IMG/VR virus record: IMGVR_UViG_3300039106_000056
Location: 1-20,694 of that record
Origin: a virus
Direction: 5' to 3' (one strand)
Length of the DNA: 20,694 nucleotides
Shown piece after piece: positions 8,719-15,704 of this stretch (the first letter of the stretch is position 1; each line of letters opens with the position of its first letter). The notes below the pieces were generated by a model. That model was not told the origin of the DNA. It did no database searches and was given only the letters and a program-made list of their open reading frames with translations. The translations under genes were made by a program, and so were the position numbers.

Positions 8719-10150
8719 TAGTTCCGCTGATGAGTAACTCAGCGCCCATAATTGCTATTTTAACTGGGTCAGTCCCTGATACCTCATACACGCGGTCACG
8801 TAGCTTTTGTGTCATGCCTAGACGCCGCCAAATAGTACGATAGCCATATTGACCTATCGCCCCCATAGACTTCCAATGTTCATTAGACCAAGTATGACCG
8901 CCATCGTCAGACCAACGTAGCATGGCCTGGGGGTCGTTGCCCTGCCCAACAACAAGACCCACGCCTGACTCAGACTCTAGTTGCAGACTGTGTTGCGCTG
9001 TGCGTCGTAAGTTGTTTTGACCGCTAGGTAGCGCTCTCCATGAGCGTAACCATTTCTGTTCATCGCCGTCATCGGCATACACGTCTAAGTCAAACTTGTA
9101 GATGTTGCCGTTAGCGTAGTCGCCTACAAGCGTTGTAGATTGGAAGTTGCACTGACAATTTGAACGGTGACGTGTAAACTCACCGTTAGTCAAGTAAGCA
9201 CGTTCATGCCACGCGCCAGTAGCGACATCGTAAACCCATGTGGCATTGCCAGTAGGGAACGATATAACATAAAACGCATGACCTTCTTGTTGGTATGTGT
9301 AAGCCACAGCGTCGGATATGTCGGTGTAGCCTTGGATAGCGTATTCGATAGCATGTGTTGACACGCGTTGGGATGCGTAGCCGTTAGACCTGTAAATAAC
9401 ACCGAACCCCCGTGGGTCGTTGCCTAACCAAAACAATGAGTTATCTAGCTTTGCTACAGAATAAGGTGCGATACAGCCTGTCTCGTTAAACGCACCTTGG
9501 ATTGGTATTAACGGAAAATCGGTAGCACCGGAGTCATACCAAACCTCTGTCGTGTCCGTACCGAATACCCATAGCTCACGGTGGATAGAGTTAACGGCTA
9601 CAACGCCGTCAGGTGAACCCTCAGCACTAGCAAAATCTAGCGGATCAACGGATGTACCATCTAGTAGCTGTGTAATCCATATCTTTTGGCTGTCAGGCTC
9701 GTTATACACGAAATACCCATCAAGATAAGTAACAGTGCCTGCGCCAGTAAAGTCAGGGTCTGTAATCTTAGCGAATACGTCAGTAACTTCATTGTAGATG
9801 TAACCGTTAGGGTTAGCGGCGATAAAGATTTGTATGCCGTTATCGGCAAACGTAACTGGCCCTGTGCCATCTACTTCACCGATGTACTCGTAAGTGTAAT
9901 CAGTATTGATGCGGTAAAAGCCAGTACCTGATACGCAATACGCATCGGTGCCGTTGGTTTGATGCGCCCATAGACCCCGAATAGGGCCTGTGCCTATGGT
10001 GACTAGCTTAGTTAAGCCTGGCGCACGGTTAAGGTAGCCTATCTCAAGACCGTTCTCAGGTGTCTGCTCAGGGAACAAGTTAACCATGCGGTTGTCCGCA
10101 GCGTTAATTGAACGAGCTACATAAGATTGTCCAAGGATAGGCGTTTTCAT
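8711..10150 (-). CDS. P22 gp10-like packaged-DNA stabilisation (tail hub) protein
   Basis: The protein has 479 residues, against about 472 for P22 gp10, the protein that forms part of the tail hub below gp4 and keeps packaged DNA in the head. The N-terminus (GQSYVARSINAADNRMVNLF, residues 7-26) is typical of this family. The rest is a beta-propeller-like run of Tyr/Trp/Gly-rich strands, including the WVYDVATGAWHERAYL and GEFTRHRSN region near residues 310-340. The ATG overlaps the gp4-like stop by 1 nt. The gp4-gp10 order is conserved in P22-like phages and supports the call. Confidence 0.85.
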   Translation of the reverse strand: MKTPILGQSYVARSINAADNRMVNLFPEQTPENGLEIGYLNRAPGLTKLVTIGTGPIRGLWAHQTNGTDAYCVSGTGFYRINTDYTYEYIGEVDGTGPVTFADNGIQIFIAANPNGYIYNEVTDVFAKITDPDFTGAGTVTYLDGYFVYNEPDSQKIWITQLLDGTSVDPLDFASAEGSPDGVVAVNSIHRELWVFGTDTTEVWYDSGATDFPLIPIQGAFNETGCIAPYSVAKLDNSLFWLGNDPRGFGVIYRSNGYASQRVSTHAIEYAIQGYTDISDAVAYTYQQEGHAFYVISFPTGNATWVYDVATGAWHERAYLTNGEFTRHRSNCQCNFQSTTLVGDYANGNIYKFDLDVYADDGDEQKWLRSWRALPSGQNNLRRTAQHSLQLESESGVGLVVGQGNDPQAMLRWSDDGGHTWSNEHWKSMGAIGQYGYRTIWRRLGMTQKLRDRVYEVSGTDPVKIAIMGAELLISGTNA

Positions 10151-10863
10151 TAATAGTTACCCGCAAAGATATTAAAGCGTTGACGCGTAGCCACAATGCT
10201 ATAAGGCATGGACATAATGTCGTCAGGATTATTAATACGTTTCAAGTCACGTTTAGCTGTCATAGCAATTCGTTGCACAGTAGGAGAAGGCTCTACGCCA
10301 AACTCAGGTGCAATCTCACAAGCTAGATTGTATTTAAACGCACGTAAATAGCCTGGAGGGAACGCAAGATTAGTAGCCAATGTCGCGGGCGTAGTTAACT
10401 CTTGAACAGATACAATGTGAAACTCTAACACTTTGGTTGGTACTGGGTACACTGTCATCGTAATGTTGGGGTAGTCCATGTTTACCCACATGACTTGTGG
10501 ATAAGTAGACGTCACGGTCTTAACAGCAATACCATCGTATTGTTGTTGATTAATTAGTTTAATGCCAAACGATATACCGCTTGATGGGTCACGGAAGTAT
10601 GACGCGTCGTCTACTAAGATAGGACGGTTGCCTATAGTGTCGCCTGACGGCCCTAAAGTATGTGTTTTAGTGTTAGGTATCCAAGTCACAATTTGGTCTT
10701 GGGTAGAGAATACGGATAAACGCTCAGTATTCCAGCTATCAATCATTTGATTTAGCGCGGATAGAGCGTCTTGTGAGGTTGCGGCAGATGGAGTTTCGCC
10801 TTCGGCTAAAATGCCAAGTAATCGTAACGCTCCATTAATTTGATCGCCTGCGGTAGTGGCCAT
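10150..10863 (-). CDS. P22 gp4-like tail accessory factor / head-tail connector
   Basis: The protein has 237 residues; P22 gp4 is shorter (about 166). The N-terminus shows the hallmark connector pattern: GDQINGALRLLGILAEGETP, then DALSALNQMIDSWNTERLSVF (residues 27-47), an alpha-helical segment that packs on the portal ring. A beta-rich middle with THTLGPSGD follows, and a C-terminal helix containing AFKYNLACEIAPEFG. The family closes the portal after packaging and gives gp10 its docking surface. It follows the 65-aa gene by 11 nt and is translationally coupled to gp10. Confidence 0.85.
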   Translation of the reverse strand: MATTAGDQINGALRLLGILAEGETPSAATSQDALSALNQMIDSWNTERLSVFSTQDQIVTWIPNTKTHTLGPSGDTIGNRPILVDDASYFRDPSSGISFGIKLINQQQYDGIAVKTVTSTYPQVMWVNMDYPNITMTVYPVPTKVLEFHIVSVQELTTPATLATNLAFPPGYLRAFKYNLACEIAPEFGVEPSPTVQRIAMTAKRDLKRINNPDDIMSMPYSIVATRQRFNIFAGNY

Positions 10864-10874
10864 ATTACGGCTCC

Positions 10875-11072
10875 TTATTCTTTTCTACGTCGTTTGACAT
10901 CCAGCGTATTGACGGGAGCCGCTTCAACTTTAACTTCAGCCTTAGCTTCAGTTTTAATTGGCGTATCAGGATTATACTCTATCCATCCGTTTTGTGCATC
11001 AGCTTCAGCTTCCTCAATCATAGTAGCTATTTTAGTACCATGAACGGGGTGTCTTAAATATATGGTTGGCAT
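10875..11072 (-). CDS. Small conserved phage protein (65 aa)
   Basis: This 65-residue protein has an ordered N-terminus (TIYLRHPVHGTKIAT, residues 3-17; then NGWIEYNPDT), an Ala/Glu/Lys-rich linker and a basic tail ending VKRRRKE. I recall similar short proteins with an HPVHG-like motif and a basic C-terminus beside the coat and connector genes of other P22-like phages, with no assigned role. The basic tail could contact DNA or the capsid interior. It follows a terminator-like hairpin (11091-11112) and precedes the gp4-like gene by 11 nt. The ribosome binding site (GGAA) is modest. Confidence 0.65.
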   Translation of the reverse strand: MPTIYLRHPVHGTKIATMIEEAEADAQNGWIEYNPDTPIKTEAKAEVKVEAAPVNTLDVKRRRKE

Positions 11073-11090
11073 GTTTTTTCCGTTAATTAA

Positions 11091-11112
11091 ATAGGGAGCC
11101 TAGGCCCCCTAT
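11091..11112 (-). terminator. Hairpin terminator after the 78-aa gene
   Basis: A 9-bp inverted repeat (ATAGGGGGC / GCTCCCTAT read on the minus strand) closes on a CTAG loop and is followed by TTTAATTAA. One stem position is G-U on the minus-strand RNA but A-C on the plus strand, so the structure favours minus-strand transcripts. It lies 3 nt past the 78-aa stop and ahead of the 65-aa start. The T tract is interrupted, so termination may be partial. Confidence 0.6.
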
Positions 11113-11115
11113 ATT

Positions 11116-11352
11116 TTAGCCTATTAGCCAAGCAGTACCGTTACAGAATACTGGAACAACATAAGAACCGCCAGTAGCAACAGCAGCACCGATACCGGCA
11201 GTGTAAGCAGCATTAGAGTCACTAACCACCGCGCGTGTACCAGCAATAGCTGTAGACGCGGTAGGAAGGGTAGCAACTGTATATAGCTTATATTGCACAG
11301 TATCAAAGCCTGGATCTAAATACGCAACGCCTGTAGCTTTTGTATTTGCCAT
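11116..11352 (-). CDS. Small structural-type protein (78 aa)
   Basis: This 78-residue protein is Ala/Gly/Thr rich with short beta strands and ends VPVFCNGTAWLIG. Such endings occur in small capsid- or fibre-associated phage proteins. It is flanked on both sides by terminator-like hairpins and has an AAAGGAT ribosome binding site like those of the coat and the 131-aa gene. This suggests it is expressed as part of a high-level coat-proximal set. The function is unknown; a minor decoration protein is a reasonable guess from position only. Confidence 0.6.
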   Translation of the reverse strand: MANTKATGVAYLDPGFDTVQYKLYTVATLPTASTAIAGTRAVVSDSNAAYTAGIGAAVATGGSYVVPVFCNGTAWLIG

Positions 11353-11371
11353 GATTATATCCTTTTAAAAA

Positions 11372-11389
11372 TCCGCCCCGAAGGGCGGA
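11372..11389 (-). terminator. Rho-independent terminator between 131-aa and 78-aa genes
   Basis: On the minus strand, TCCGCCC pairs with GGGCGGA around a TTCG tetraloop and is followed by a run of five T (11067-11071 region offset to 11367-11371 in window coordinates). A GC-rich stem, a stable UUCG loop and a T tract are the classical elements. It lies 10 nt after the 131-aa gene's stop. Confidence 0.85.
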
Positions 11390-11398
11390 GGTATTTCA

Positions 11399-11794
11399 TT
11401 AACCTGCTATACGATAGAACACGTAAGTAGCATCGCCTGTTTTGCGAACGCGCCAAATACAAGCAGAGTTTGCAGCGACAGCAGCAACACCTACTAATGT
11501 ACAGCCTGTGTTAGCAGTTACAGTACCAGCGTTAGTGCCGCCGATATTGATGATTGAAAAATCAAAAGAGCTATTTACTTTCATGCTTGTGAAAGCAGAA
11601 TCTAAATCAGTACCTAGTGGAACTGTTAAGTTTACTGCCGCACCAGTGTAAGTAATAAGACCAGTTGCTAATTCAGCCGCAGTGAATGTAGCCGCTGCTG
11701 TTTTAGCTACTGGAGCCGTTTGAGTACCTAAAATTACTTCGCTTAAGTTACCGTCACCAACTTGATAACCGCCTGCACCATTTGCTAGAGCCAT
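11399..11794 (-). CDS. Coat-adjacent capsid-associated/decoration-like protein (131 aa)
   Basis: This 131-residue beta-rich protein begins with GAGGYQVGDGNLSEV (residues 6-20). It continues with KTAAATFTAAELATGLITYT, a PLGTDLDSAF segment and a C-terminal WRVRKTGDATYVFYRI strand pair. Proteins with this opening occur, to my recollection, right after the coat gene in many podo- and siphophages and are treated as structural or decoration proteins. The gene sits between two hairpins (11827-11842 and 11372-11389) and has an AAAGGAAAT ribosome binding site almost identical to that of coat. I infer an exterior capsid protein. A head-fibre base is the alternative. Confidence 0.65.
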   Translation of the reverse strand: MALANGAGGYQVGDGNLSEVILGTQTAPVAKTAAATFTAAELATGLITYTGAAVNLTVPLGTDLDSAFTSMKVNSSFDFSIINIGGTNAGTVTANTGCTLVGVAAVAANSACIWRVRKTGDATYVFYRIAG

Positions 11795-11826
11795 GATAAT
11801 TTCCTTTTCTTAATTAATTGCGAAAC

Positions 11827-11842
11827 CCCCGCCGAAGCGGGG
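11827..11842 (-). terminator. Hairpin after coat gene (weak terminator or attenuator)
   Basis: Minus-strand CCCCGC and GCGGGG form a 6-bp GC stem around TTCG, beginning 11 nt after the coat stop. The following sequence is GTTTCGC, a poor T tract, so it may only attenuate transcription or protect the 3' end of coat mRNA. Confidence 0.6.
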
Positions 11843-11852
11843 ATTACCTAGA

Positions 11853-13067
11853 CTAACCCCAAATACGGGCAGCCATTTGTGGACGAACTGCTGCATAGCC
11901 ATATAGAACGTCAATACGGCAAGGTAAGCGGTCGTTGTTGATGTCGTACTGACGGACAACACGTAGAGAGATACCGTTGTGTACTTGACGTGAAGCCATA
12001 TCAACACCTTGTGGTAATAACAAGTCAGCAGTCGCGAAAGTGATTGCATCTTTGTGGTATACCAAGTTTTGAGCGTATTGAGAAGAAGCTGCACCAACAA
12101 AGGTGATAGCTGCGCCGTCTTGTGGGAAAGCACTGATAGTTGCCAAAGCATTGTTTGGAGTGTACATAGCTGGTGAAACAGCGATGTTAGTCCAAGCGCC
12201 ACCTGAAGCAGTGTTAGCAGCAGTTACAGTGAATTGTTGTAATGAACCAGTTGACTCACGAGTTTGTGGGTTAACTGCGTACACGTTAGCAACAGTGAAC
12301 ACATCGCCTACAGTAACTGTAGCTGAACCTGTACCGCCATCGATGCTGATAGTAGATTGGCCTTCAGTAGTGATTGTGCCATTTACTAAGATAGTATCGC
12401 TAGTAGAACGTGTACCAGTGGTGTGTTGTTTGATAGATTGAGACATATTAACTTCTTCGAAGCCTAATACGCCCATGCCCATCATACCGTTACGGAATTG
12501 ACGTGAAACAGTGTCAGTTGGGTTGAACAAACCTTTCATACCTTCAACTAGGCCCGCGTTGGCAGCAGGGTTAACTGTTGCGTAACGTGGAGACATAACA
12601 GCAGCGCCTTCGTTTAGTTTTTGTTGAGCTTGCAACAATACTAATGAAGTAGCAGGTGTAGTGCCTGGAGTACCTACTGAGTTGTAGATTGATTTGTAAG
12701 CATTAGCAACGTCTGCATCAACGCTAGAAGCCAATTGTGAGATACGTGGTTTCAATACACGTTCTGCAAAATCGTCTAATTGCATTGTTAATTCAGCAGA
12801 TGTAAAGTTAACGCCAATGTGTTTTTGTGAAGCAACAGACAATGTTGTGTATTGTTCGTTGTCATCTTGCACTTGTAAAGCCGCGCCGTCAGTTACTAAA
12901 GCACGATCCGGTAAACGGATACGCAATGTAGAACCAATTTTAGCGCCTTCAACGGCAAAAGAATCGTCGTATTGACGATTTACGTTACGTGTGATCACAA
13001 GGTTATTCTCTAGGATTTCTAGGGCTTTACGAGTGATCATATCAATGGTTAAGATTGAGTTTGACAT
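11853..13067 (-). CDS. Major capsid (P22-type coat) protein
   Basis: The protein has 404 residues; P22 gp5 has 430. It opens with ILTIDMITRKALEILENN and then RNVNRQYDDSFAVEGAKIGSTLRIRLPDR (about residues 28-56), the characteristic N-terminal part of the P22 coat family. It continues with AELTMQLDDFAERVLKPRISQLA (about 94-116). The middle region (residues ~225-300) is Thr/Val/Gly rich and may form the inserted domain of P22-type coats. It ends with LPCRIDVLYGYAAVRPQMA. Scaffold lies immediately upstream and a coat-type hairpin follows. The AAGGAA ribosome binding site is strong. It forms the icosahedral shell. Confidence 0.88.
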   Translation of the reverse strand: MSNSILTIDMITRKALEILENNLVITRNVNRQYDDSFAVEGAKIGSTLRIRLPDRALVTDGAALQVQDDNEQYTTLSVASQKHIGVNFTSAELTMQLDDFAERVLKPRISQLASSVDADVANAYKSIYNSVGTPGTTPATSLVLLQAQQKLNEGAAVMSPRYATVNPAANAGLVEGMKGLFNPTDTVSRQFRNGMMGMGVLGFEEVNMSQSIKQHTTGTRSTSDTILVNGTITTEGQSTISIDGGTGSATVTVGDVFTVANVYAVNPQTRESTGSLQQFTVTAANTASGGAWTNIAVSPAMYTPNNALATISAFPQDGAAITFVGAASSQYAQNLVYHKDAITFATADLLLPQGVDMASRQVHNGISLRVVRQYDINNDRLPCRIDVLYGYAAVRPQMAARIWG

Positions 13068-13086
13068 GATATTTCCTTATTAAAAG

Positions 13087-13851
13087 TTAGCGGTTTCTTT
13101 TCGCTTCCCATGCCTTAGCTTGTCTAGCTCTTTCGGCAGCAATCCAATCAGACGTTGACATTGACTTCATTGACCTAGGGTCAGTCGTGTCGTACGCTGG
13201 TGAACCGTTACCTTTAGCCGTGACAGGCGAAATAGGCGCAGGTGCGCTAGTTGTTTTCTTAATTACCGGCTCGTTAGCGATTTTTGCTTCAAGTCGACCA
13301 ATTTCTTTAGCTTGTAAGATTGGCGGTAACTGAGCAATCCGGTCAGCTTCCTTAATATTAGTCCCTAGGTAATAAGCCAGTTCGGGGCCAACATCAGATG
13401 CCTGAATGGATTGGGCCATCACGTCAGTAATCGGAACGCTGGGGTTATATGCAACTTGCTCGAAGTCATCATACTTAGCTCGTGCTTCTTCTTCTCTATC
13501 GTGGTAGGACTCAATGATTTCACGCTGTTGCTTTTGACGATCTCTTTGCTCAAGCAGTTGTTCAGCTTTCTGCACTGCCAATGCTTCGGCGTATGCTTCT
13601 ACTGTTTCAAATTGCTCAGGCGCAGGAAGGTCTCTAGGCGTCGCAGGAGTTGAAGCCTGTGCAGCACGTTCTCTTTCCCATTTACGTTGTTCTCTTGCCA
13701 AGCGTTTGCCAATCGCAGCATCAAGTTCCTCTTGCGAGAATGTCTTGCTTGCTTCTGCTGGCTTTTCTTCCGACACTTCTACTTCATTTGCTACAGTTTC
13801 AGGAGCTGTCGTAACTTCTTCTTGAACTTCTACTTCTAGGTTTTCACTCAT
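13087..13851 (-). CDS. Scaffolding protein
   Basis: This 254-residue, highly charged protein is mainly helical: a Glu/Val-rich acidic N-terminus (1-40), FSQEELDAAIGKRLAREQRKWERER (about 38-62), a long coiled-coil-like stretch to residue 125, and a basic C-terminal helical segment ending DWIAAERARQAKAWEAKRNR. P22 scaffold (303 aa) similarly binds coat through a basic C-terminal helix-turn-helix. The gene lies directly before coat with a 19-nt gap, the usual arrangement. It should occupy the procapsid interior and leave before or during packaging. No protease gene is seen nearby. Confidence 0.82.
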   Translation of the reverse strand: MSENLEVEVQEEVTTAPETVANEVEVSEEKPAEASKTFSQEELDAAIGKRLAREQRKWERERAAQASTPATPRDLPAPEQFETVEAYAEALAVQKAEQLLEQRDRQKQQREIIESYHDREEEARAKYDDFEQVAYNPSVPITDVMAQSIQASDVGPELAYYLGTNIKEADRIAQLPPILQAKEIGRLEAKIANEPVIKKTTSAPAPISPVTAKGNGSPAYDTTDPRSMKSMSTSDWIAAERARQAKAWEAKRNR

Positions 13852-13869
13852 TTTGTTTCCTTAGAAACC

Positions 13870-13886
13870 CTGGTGAAATGCACCAG
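13870..13886. other. Small inverted repeat between scaffold and coiled-coil gene
   Basis: CTGGTG and CACCAG form a 6-bp stem with a 5-nt loop. On the plus strand it is followed by TACATTTTTT, which would suit a terminator of rightward transcription; on the minus strand no T tract follows. It could stop antisense transcripts or process the operon mRNA. It lies in the 46-nt gap between the genes. Confidence 0.4.
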
Positions 13887-13897
13887 TACATTTTTTA

Positions 13898-14395
13898 TTA
13901 TACGTTTAAAGCTGCTACTTTGTCTTGGAACGCTTTTACACGAGCGTCTAACGCAGCGCGGTCAGCGGCTAATTGTGCTTTGCCATTGGCTAAAGTCTCG
14001 TCTAGCTTGGCTAGTGAGGCTTCTTTAGATGCTAATTGAGTGGCCAATGTGGCTAATTCTTTCTCTCTTGCGTCTAATGCTTTAGAGGCTGACGCCTCTG
14101 TTTCGGCTAATTTTTTAGCCTGTGCGTCTATATTAACTTGTCTAATGTCAGCTTCGGCATTTTTACCTGCTGCTTTATCCAATAATTCGTCTGCTGACGC
14201 TTTCTTAGTCGCTGCGTACTTGTCCGCATCGGCCTTAGTTTTAATTGCATCTTCAACGGCAGACAATGCGCCTTGGCGTTTAGCCAATTCGTCTTTAGCC
14301 GCAACCAATTGAGCTACGTCTGAGCTTAAATTTTTCTTGATGTAATCAAGGAATTTGCCTGCGTCTAGGCTACTTGCGTCATTAGTAATGTTCAT
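13898..14395 (-). CDS. Coiled-coil protein of head region (165 aa)
   Basis: This 165-residue protein is almost entirely helical and rich in Ala, Lys, Glu and Asp, with heptad-like spacing from about residue 30 to 160 (for example ALDAREKELATLATQLASKE). The N-terminus (SLDAGKFLDYIKKN) is a separate amphipathic helix. There is no membrane segment or enzymatic motif. It lies just upstream of scaffold and has an AGGGG ribosome binding site. An accessory scaffold or tape-like assembly factor is plausible; I do not recognise the family. Confidence 0.6.
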   Translation of the reverse strand: MNITNDASSLDAGKFLDYIKKNLSSDVAQLVAAKDELAKRQGALSAVEDAIKTKADADKYAATKKASADELLDKAAGKNAEADIRQVNIDAQAKKLAETEASASKALDAREKELATLATQLASKEASLAKLDETLANGKAQLAADRAALDARVKAFQDKVAALNV

Positions 14396-14404
14396 TTTAG
14401 ACCC

Positions 14405-14710
14405 CTATGCGTAATAGCTAATATTTATTTTAGCACCGCTAGTTTGCTCAATAAATTGGATTTGAGTTAAATCACCATCATATTGTAATGTAACACCTAC
14501 CGCAAGTGGCATACCCACAGACGCAGTTGGCGCTACGCCGTCATCACGCCAGCGTACAGCTTGTGCTTCAGGTGTAATTAGTGCAATGGATGGAGTACCA
14601 GCTAAACCGCTAAGGTTTTTAGTTGGCACAGTTAAATTTGTCGCCGCGCTTAATGATGTAATTTGCTGATACCCTAAGCGCGAGGTAATTGCTTTTAAAG
14701 TTGTTGCCAT
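14405..14710 (-). CDS. Hypothetical beta-rich head-region protein (101 aa)
   Basis: This 101-residue protein has segments typical of small virion proteins: LSAATNLTVPTK near residue 20, RWRDDGVAPTASVGMPL near 53-69, and LTQIQFIEQTSGAKINISYYA at the end. The RWRDDGxxPT pattern recurs, as I recall, in short phage structural proteins found near capsid genes. Its ribosome binding site (AGGAGA) lies inside the 3' end of the 38-aa ORF, which ends at the nucleotide before its ATG, so the two are coupled. The function is unknown. Confidence 0.6.
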   Translation of the reverse strand: MATTLKAITSRLGYQQITSLSAATNLTVPTKNLSGLAGTPSIALITPEAQAVRWRDDGVAPTASVGMPLAVGVTLQYDGDLTQIQFIEQTSGAKINISYYA

Positions 14711-14827
14711 CTAAATTCTCCTACTTTGTGTAAAGGATCGAATTTCGACCCATAATTGTTGTGCTGCAATAATAGTACCCTGAAAAAACCCACCTGCAAA
14801 GAACGAGCCGCCAAAAAAACTATTCAT
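14711..14827 (-). CDS. Tiny Phe/Gly-rich protein (38 aa)
   Basis: A 39-codon ORF (ATG at 14827, TAG at 14711) fills the gap between the 172-aa and 101-aa genes exactly. Its ATG overlaps the upstream TAA by one nucleotide, its GGAGG ribosome binding site lies in the last codons of the 172-aa gene, and it ends immediately before the next ATG. The N-terminal half is NSFFGGSFFAGGFFQG, an aromatic/glycine repeat I associate with small phage proteins near fibre modules. The C-terminal half is mixed (QLWVEIRSFTQSRR). Tight coupling on both sides supports real translation. The function is unknown. Confidence 0.65.
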   Translation of the reverse strand: MNSFFGGSFFAGGFFQGTIIAAQQLWVEIRSFTQSRRI

Positions 14828-15345
14828 TAAAAGGCACCTCCTGAAATACCCGAAGTTGCTACTAAAGTAGTAAACTTACCCGTATTAGCCGTTGTATTGC
14901 CAATAGCAGGCGGGCTAGATAAATCTAACGTGCCACCTAATGTCAAGTTACCTGATGTCGTAACCGTTCCCGACAAAGACAGGCCATTTACTGTACCTGT
15001 ACCGCCTACGCTTGTAACTGTACCAGTGTTGCTAGTCTTATTATTAAATGTAGTCCAATCAACTGAACTTAAATATCCGTTTACCGACCCTGTAGCTTGA
15101 GCCATACTAATGACTGGCGTTGTAGTACCTGTCGCTACAGCTACTGGTGCTGTTCCTGTTACGCTTGTAACTGTACCTAATCCTGTTATGCCTGATATAG
15201 TGCCGCCTGTAATGGCGACATTATTGGCATCTTGTTCAGCCATTGTTCCTACGCCTGTTAGCGTATGATTAGCGTTCCATGCTATTGCACCGGTCGCACT
15301 AAAGCTGTCATCAGCCGTAGTTGAGTGGGCAACAGCTATCGTCAT
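14827..15345 (-). CDS. Fibre-module protein within head operon (172 aa)
   Basis: The protein has 172 residues. After an N-terminal region with TIAVAHSTTADDSFSATGAI it consists of two fibre modules. The first is GTVTSVTGTAPVAV...TTTPVI...LSSVDWTTFNNK (about 56-100). The second is GTVTSVGGTGTVNGLSLSG...LDLSSPPAIGNTTANT (about 105-150). It ends FTTLVATSGISGGAF. Both modules have close counterparts in the 817-aa fibre but in the opposite order. The start overlaps the 120-aa gene by 4 nt. It may be a short head or neck fibre, or an adhesion decoy; position between portal and scaffold is unusual for a tail fibre. Confidence 0.65.
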   Translation of the reverse strand: MTIAVAHSTTADDSFSATGAIAWNANHTLTGVGTMAEQDANNVAITGGTISGITGLGTVTSVTGTAPVAVATGTTTPVISMAQATGSVNGYLSSVDWTTFNNKTSNTGTVTSVGGTGTVNGLSLSGTVTTSGNLTLGGTLDLSSPPAIGNTTANTGKFTTLVATSGISGGAF

Positions 15346-15704
15346 GCTAAGAACCGTAATTTATACAAGGTTGATAGGTATAAGCCTATAATTTCGTCAA
15401 TTATGTTCTGTATGGGAGAATCTGTTTCGTCGCATATTTTGTAGCGATCAGCTTCTATTTCTTCTAATTGATTCTGTAAAAAGTCAATAATATTTGTAGT
15501 TTTTTTAGCTGACTGAAGCGTTATTGGCCCCATCAAACCGTGGCGGCCTTGGTAGGCTTCAGCAAAGTTGTCCGCCAGGTCAATAACATTGTCATAAAAG
15601 CCACGTAGTGCTTTATGCTTAGAGTAGCTTCTAGTATTTAGATGTACAGAGTGCGCTACATCCCTAGCTAAGAATAGTATTCCTACAAAGTCACAGGCTT
15701 TCAT
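15342..15704 (-). CDS. Helical, ferritin-like/DUF5856-like protein (120 aa)
   Basis: This 120-residue all-helical protein has about four helices (residues 6-22, 30-52, 65-92 and 97-118) and conserved-looking polar residues on the first two: D15, H18, H21 and H30, then D42, E49 and H55 in IDLADNFAEAYQGRHG. The pattern recalls a phage family of unknown function that I believe is DUF5856, with a ferritin-like bundle; a metal site is possible but unproven. It is joined to portal and to the fibre-module gene by 4-nt ATGA overlaps. I infer a small assembly or protective protein. Confidence 0.55.
   Translation of the reverse strand: MKACDFVGILFLARDVAHSVHLNTRSYSKHKALRGFYDNVIDLADNFAEAYQGRHGLMGPITLQSAKKTTNIIDFLQNQLEEIEADRYKICDETDSPIQNIIDEIIGLYLSTLYKLRFLA

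Noticed and set aside
11810-12202. 130-aa minus-strand ORF inside the coat gene
   Set aside because: It lies in another frame of the coat gene, has Leu/Thr/Tyr-skewed composition typical of frame shadows, and runs through the coat hairpin.
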